This document shows positions 62,939 to 64,000 of a DNA stretch of 64,000 bases, in pieces. Within the stretch, counting starts at the first letter, position 1. Each line of letters opens with the position of its first letter. Made by a program: the position numbers and the translations under genes. Origin of the DNA: Rhodobacteraceae bacterium UBA1943 (GTDB lineage Bacteria > Pseudomonadota > Alphaproteobacteria > Rhodobacterales > Rhodobacteraceae); assembly GCA_002336845.1 (NCBI GenBank), contig DDEX01000108.1, forward strand, positions 48,404 to 112,403, given 5' to 3'. The notes under the pieces were generated by a model that saw nothing but the letters and a program-made list of their open reading frames with translations, was not told the origin of the DNA and searched no databases.

Positions 62939-64000
62939 CGCCCCTCCACATACCGCCGTTTCGCCTCTTCCGCCCGCCGCATATCCCGCACCATACCCTC
63001 AATCGCCGCCTCATCACTCTTGTCGGCATAGCGGAATTCGCTGTCGGCATAGCGGTTGATTTCCTGCACCACCATCTCCACGGTGATCGGCTGCATCAGA
63101 TCGCGGATCATCGCCAGCTTCTGCTCATAGGGCTGAAACAGGAACAGGTCGGGGTTTTCCATCCACGCGTCGGGCAGTTCCACATCCATCGCCCGCACCT
63201 TCACCGCATCGGTGATGTTTTTGACCGCGCGCCCGGTAAACCGCTCATCCGCCTGTTGGATCGCCTTCAGATATCCGCCCAGCTTGGCGATGGTATCCAA
63301 GGGGCCAACCTGCGCCGCCATCTGATCCCACACCTTCACCAGCCCATCCTCATGGGGGCGCGAATAGCCGGCGAAGCTCTCGCTGACGGCCTTCTTGATT
63401 TCCTGTGCGGCAAACAACTGATGATCCCCCACCGGAATCGAATGGTTCTTCCCCAGCAGCAGCGACAGGATGTCGATGTAATCCTCGCGCGTTTGCGGCC
63501 CATCCACCAGAAACCGCGCGCCTGCCCGCTGGCGCAGGGCGTCATCGACATTTTCGGGGTAATTGGAAAACATGCCAAAGGTGCAATTCCCCCGCACCAC
63601 GGTATTCGCGCCCGCAAAGGCCCCCATGAACACGGCCGTCACCTCTTGCTGGCCCGCCGAGGATTGCCGGTCGCCGCGCTTGCCCGCCACCTGATCAATA
63701 TCGTCAATCGTGCCAAAGCCGATCACGGTGGGGTCCAGTACGGCATCGACAAAGGCCTTGGCATTCTGCCCCGACTTGCCCTGATAGCTGTCGATCTGGT
63801 CAATGCCGAAGTTCTGATAGCGGAACGGATAGCCCGCCACCTTGCAGTAATCGTTCAACAGCCCGGCCATCATCTGAATAAGGGTGGTCTTGCCGGTGCC
63901 GGGCTTGCCATCGCCCATGAAGGTGAAAATGAATCCGCCCAATTCGGCAAACGGGTTCAGTCGCCGGTCGAAATCATAGGCCATCAGCATCTTGGCCAGC
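62935..64000 (-). CDS. AAA-family ATPase (5' end cut by window)
   Basis: About 355 residues are visible; the N-terminus lies beyond the right edge. Walker A is GKPGTGKTTL, Walker B appears as FGTIDDID, then comes GNCTFGMFSNYPENVDDALRQRAGARF with likely sensor and arginine-finger residues, as in MoxR/CbbX-like remodelling ATPases. The first gene visible of a minus-strand operon with a small membrane protein, DUF6638, another small membrane protein and DUF1523. It probably powers a membrane-linked complex made of these proteins (inference). Confidence 0.85.
   Translation of the reverse strand, partial: LAKMLMAYDFDRRLNPFAELGGFIFTFMGDGKPGTGKTTLIQMMAGLLNDYCKVAGYPFRYQNFGIDQIDSYQGKSGQNAKAFVDAVLDPTVIGFGTIDDIDQVAGKRGDRQSSAGQQEVTAVFMGAFAGANTVVRGNCTFGMFSNYPENVDDALRQRAGARFLVDGPQTREDYIDILSLLLGKNHSIPVGDHQLFAAQEIKKAVSESFAGYSRPHEDGLVKVWDQMAAQVGPLDTIAKLGGYLKAIQQADERFTGRAVKNITDAVKVRAMDVELPDAWMENPDLFLFQPYEQKLAMIRDLMQPITVEMVVQEINRYADSEFRYADKSDEAAIEGMVRDMRRAEEAKRRYVEGR

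Noticed and set aside
1..64000. tRNA, rRNA, CRISPR array, insertion sequence or prophage genes
   Set aside because: I looked through the intergenic gaps and the protein set for cloverleaf patterns, regularly spaced repeats, transposases, integrases and phage proteins and saw none. A covariance-model search would be the decisive test for small RNAs.

Overview
The window reads as a chromosomal segment of a high-GC alphaproteobacterium, most likely a member of the Rhodobacteraceae (Rhodobacter/Gemmobacter/Tabrizicola type). The grounds are the fdsGBA-fdhD-fdsD formate dehydrogenase operon with R. capsulatus-like subunit sizes, tctCBA with tctDE-type regulators, the DUF1523/DUF6638/AAA operon, and dense gene packing with many ATGA overlaps. 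This placement is inference from gene content. I see no rRNA, tRNA, CRISPR array, insertion sequence or prophage gene.

Layout. (1) Positions 1-3900, minus strand: a tightly coupled four-gene unit with a ketosynthase III, an OleD-like extended SDR, a metallo-beta-lactamase-fold hydrolase and an F390-synthetase/PaaK-like adenylating enzyme cut by the left edge. It looks like a small lipid or secondary-metabolite pathway. (2) 4074-10305: a tripartite tricarboxylate transporter (tctCBA), a separate periplasmic binding protein, and a divergent response regulator/histidine kinase pair. (3) 10302-13498: housekeeping genes (5-formyl-THF cyclo-ligase, Trm112-like, Lon-substrate-domain protein, thioredoxin-TPR co-chaperone, SGNH hydrolase). 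(4) 13504-25208: an exopolysaccharide locus with glycosyltransferases, Wzx-like flippase, ExoY-like initiating transferase, Wzz-like co-polymerase, separate tyrosine kinase, WecG/TagA transferase and Wzy/ligase-like protein. (5) 25392-37975: a PKS, a glycosyltransferase, a formyltransferase-NRPS with a luciferase-like monooxygenase inserted in its adenylation domain, and a phosphopantetheinyl transferase, all continuing the polysaccharide locus.

(6) 38032-45097: a small membrane protein, then the NAD-dependent formate dehydrogenase operon read leftwards, with a LysR-type regulator and two ATTGAT/ATCAAT inverted repeats in front of fdsG. (7) 45138-58112: a papain-like protease, an S49 peptidase, a pteridine-reductase-like SDR, an AT-rich spacer with a consensus DnaA box, uvrC, a hemolysin-III protein, ppk2, pgsA-moaD-moaE, a P1 peptidase, an SDR lacking the usual catalytic pair, two small proteins and pheT. 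(8) 58113-60311: a flavin-binding PNPOx-like protein divergent from a MocR regulator. (9) 60286-64000: a five-gene minus-strand operon pairing an AAA ATPase with DUF6638, DUF1523 and two small membrane proteins.

The most unusual part is region 5. Domain content suggests an assembly line in which a formyl-capped, possibly oxidised aminoacyl unit on the NRPS carrier is passed to the PKS for one ketide extension, ketoreduction, dehydration and thioesterase release, with a glycosyltransferase gene overlapping the PKS stop codon. Its placement inside a Wzx/Wzy locus raises the possibility of a glycosylated or polysaccharide-linked product. That link is inference.
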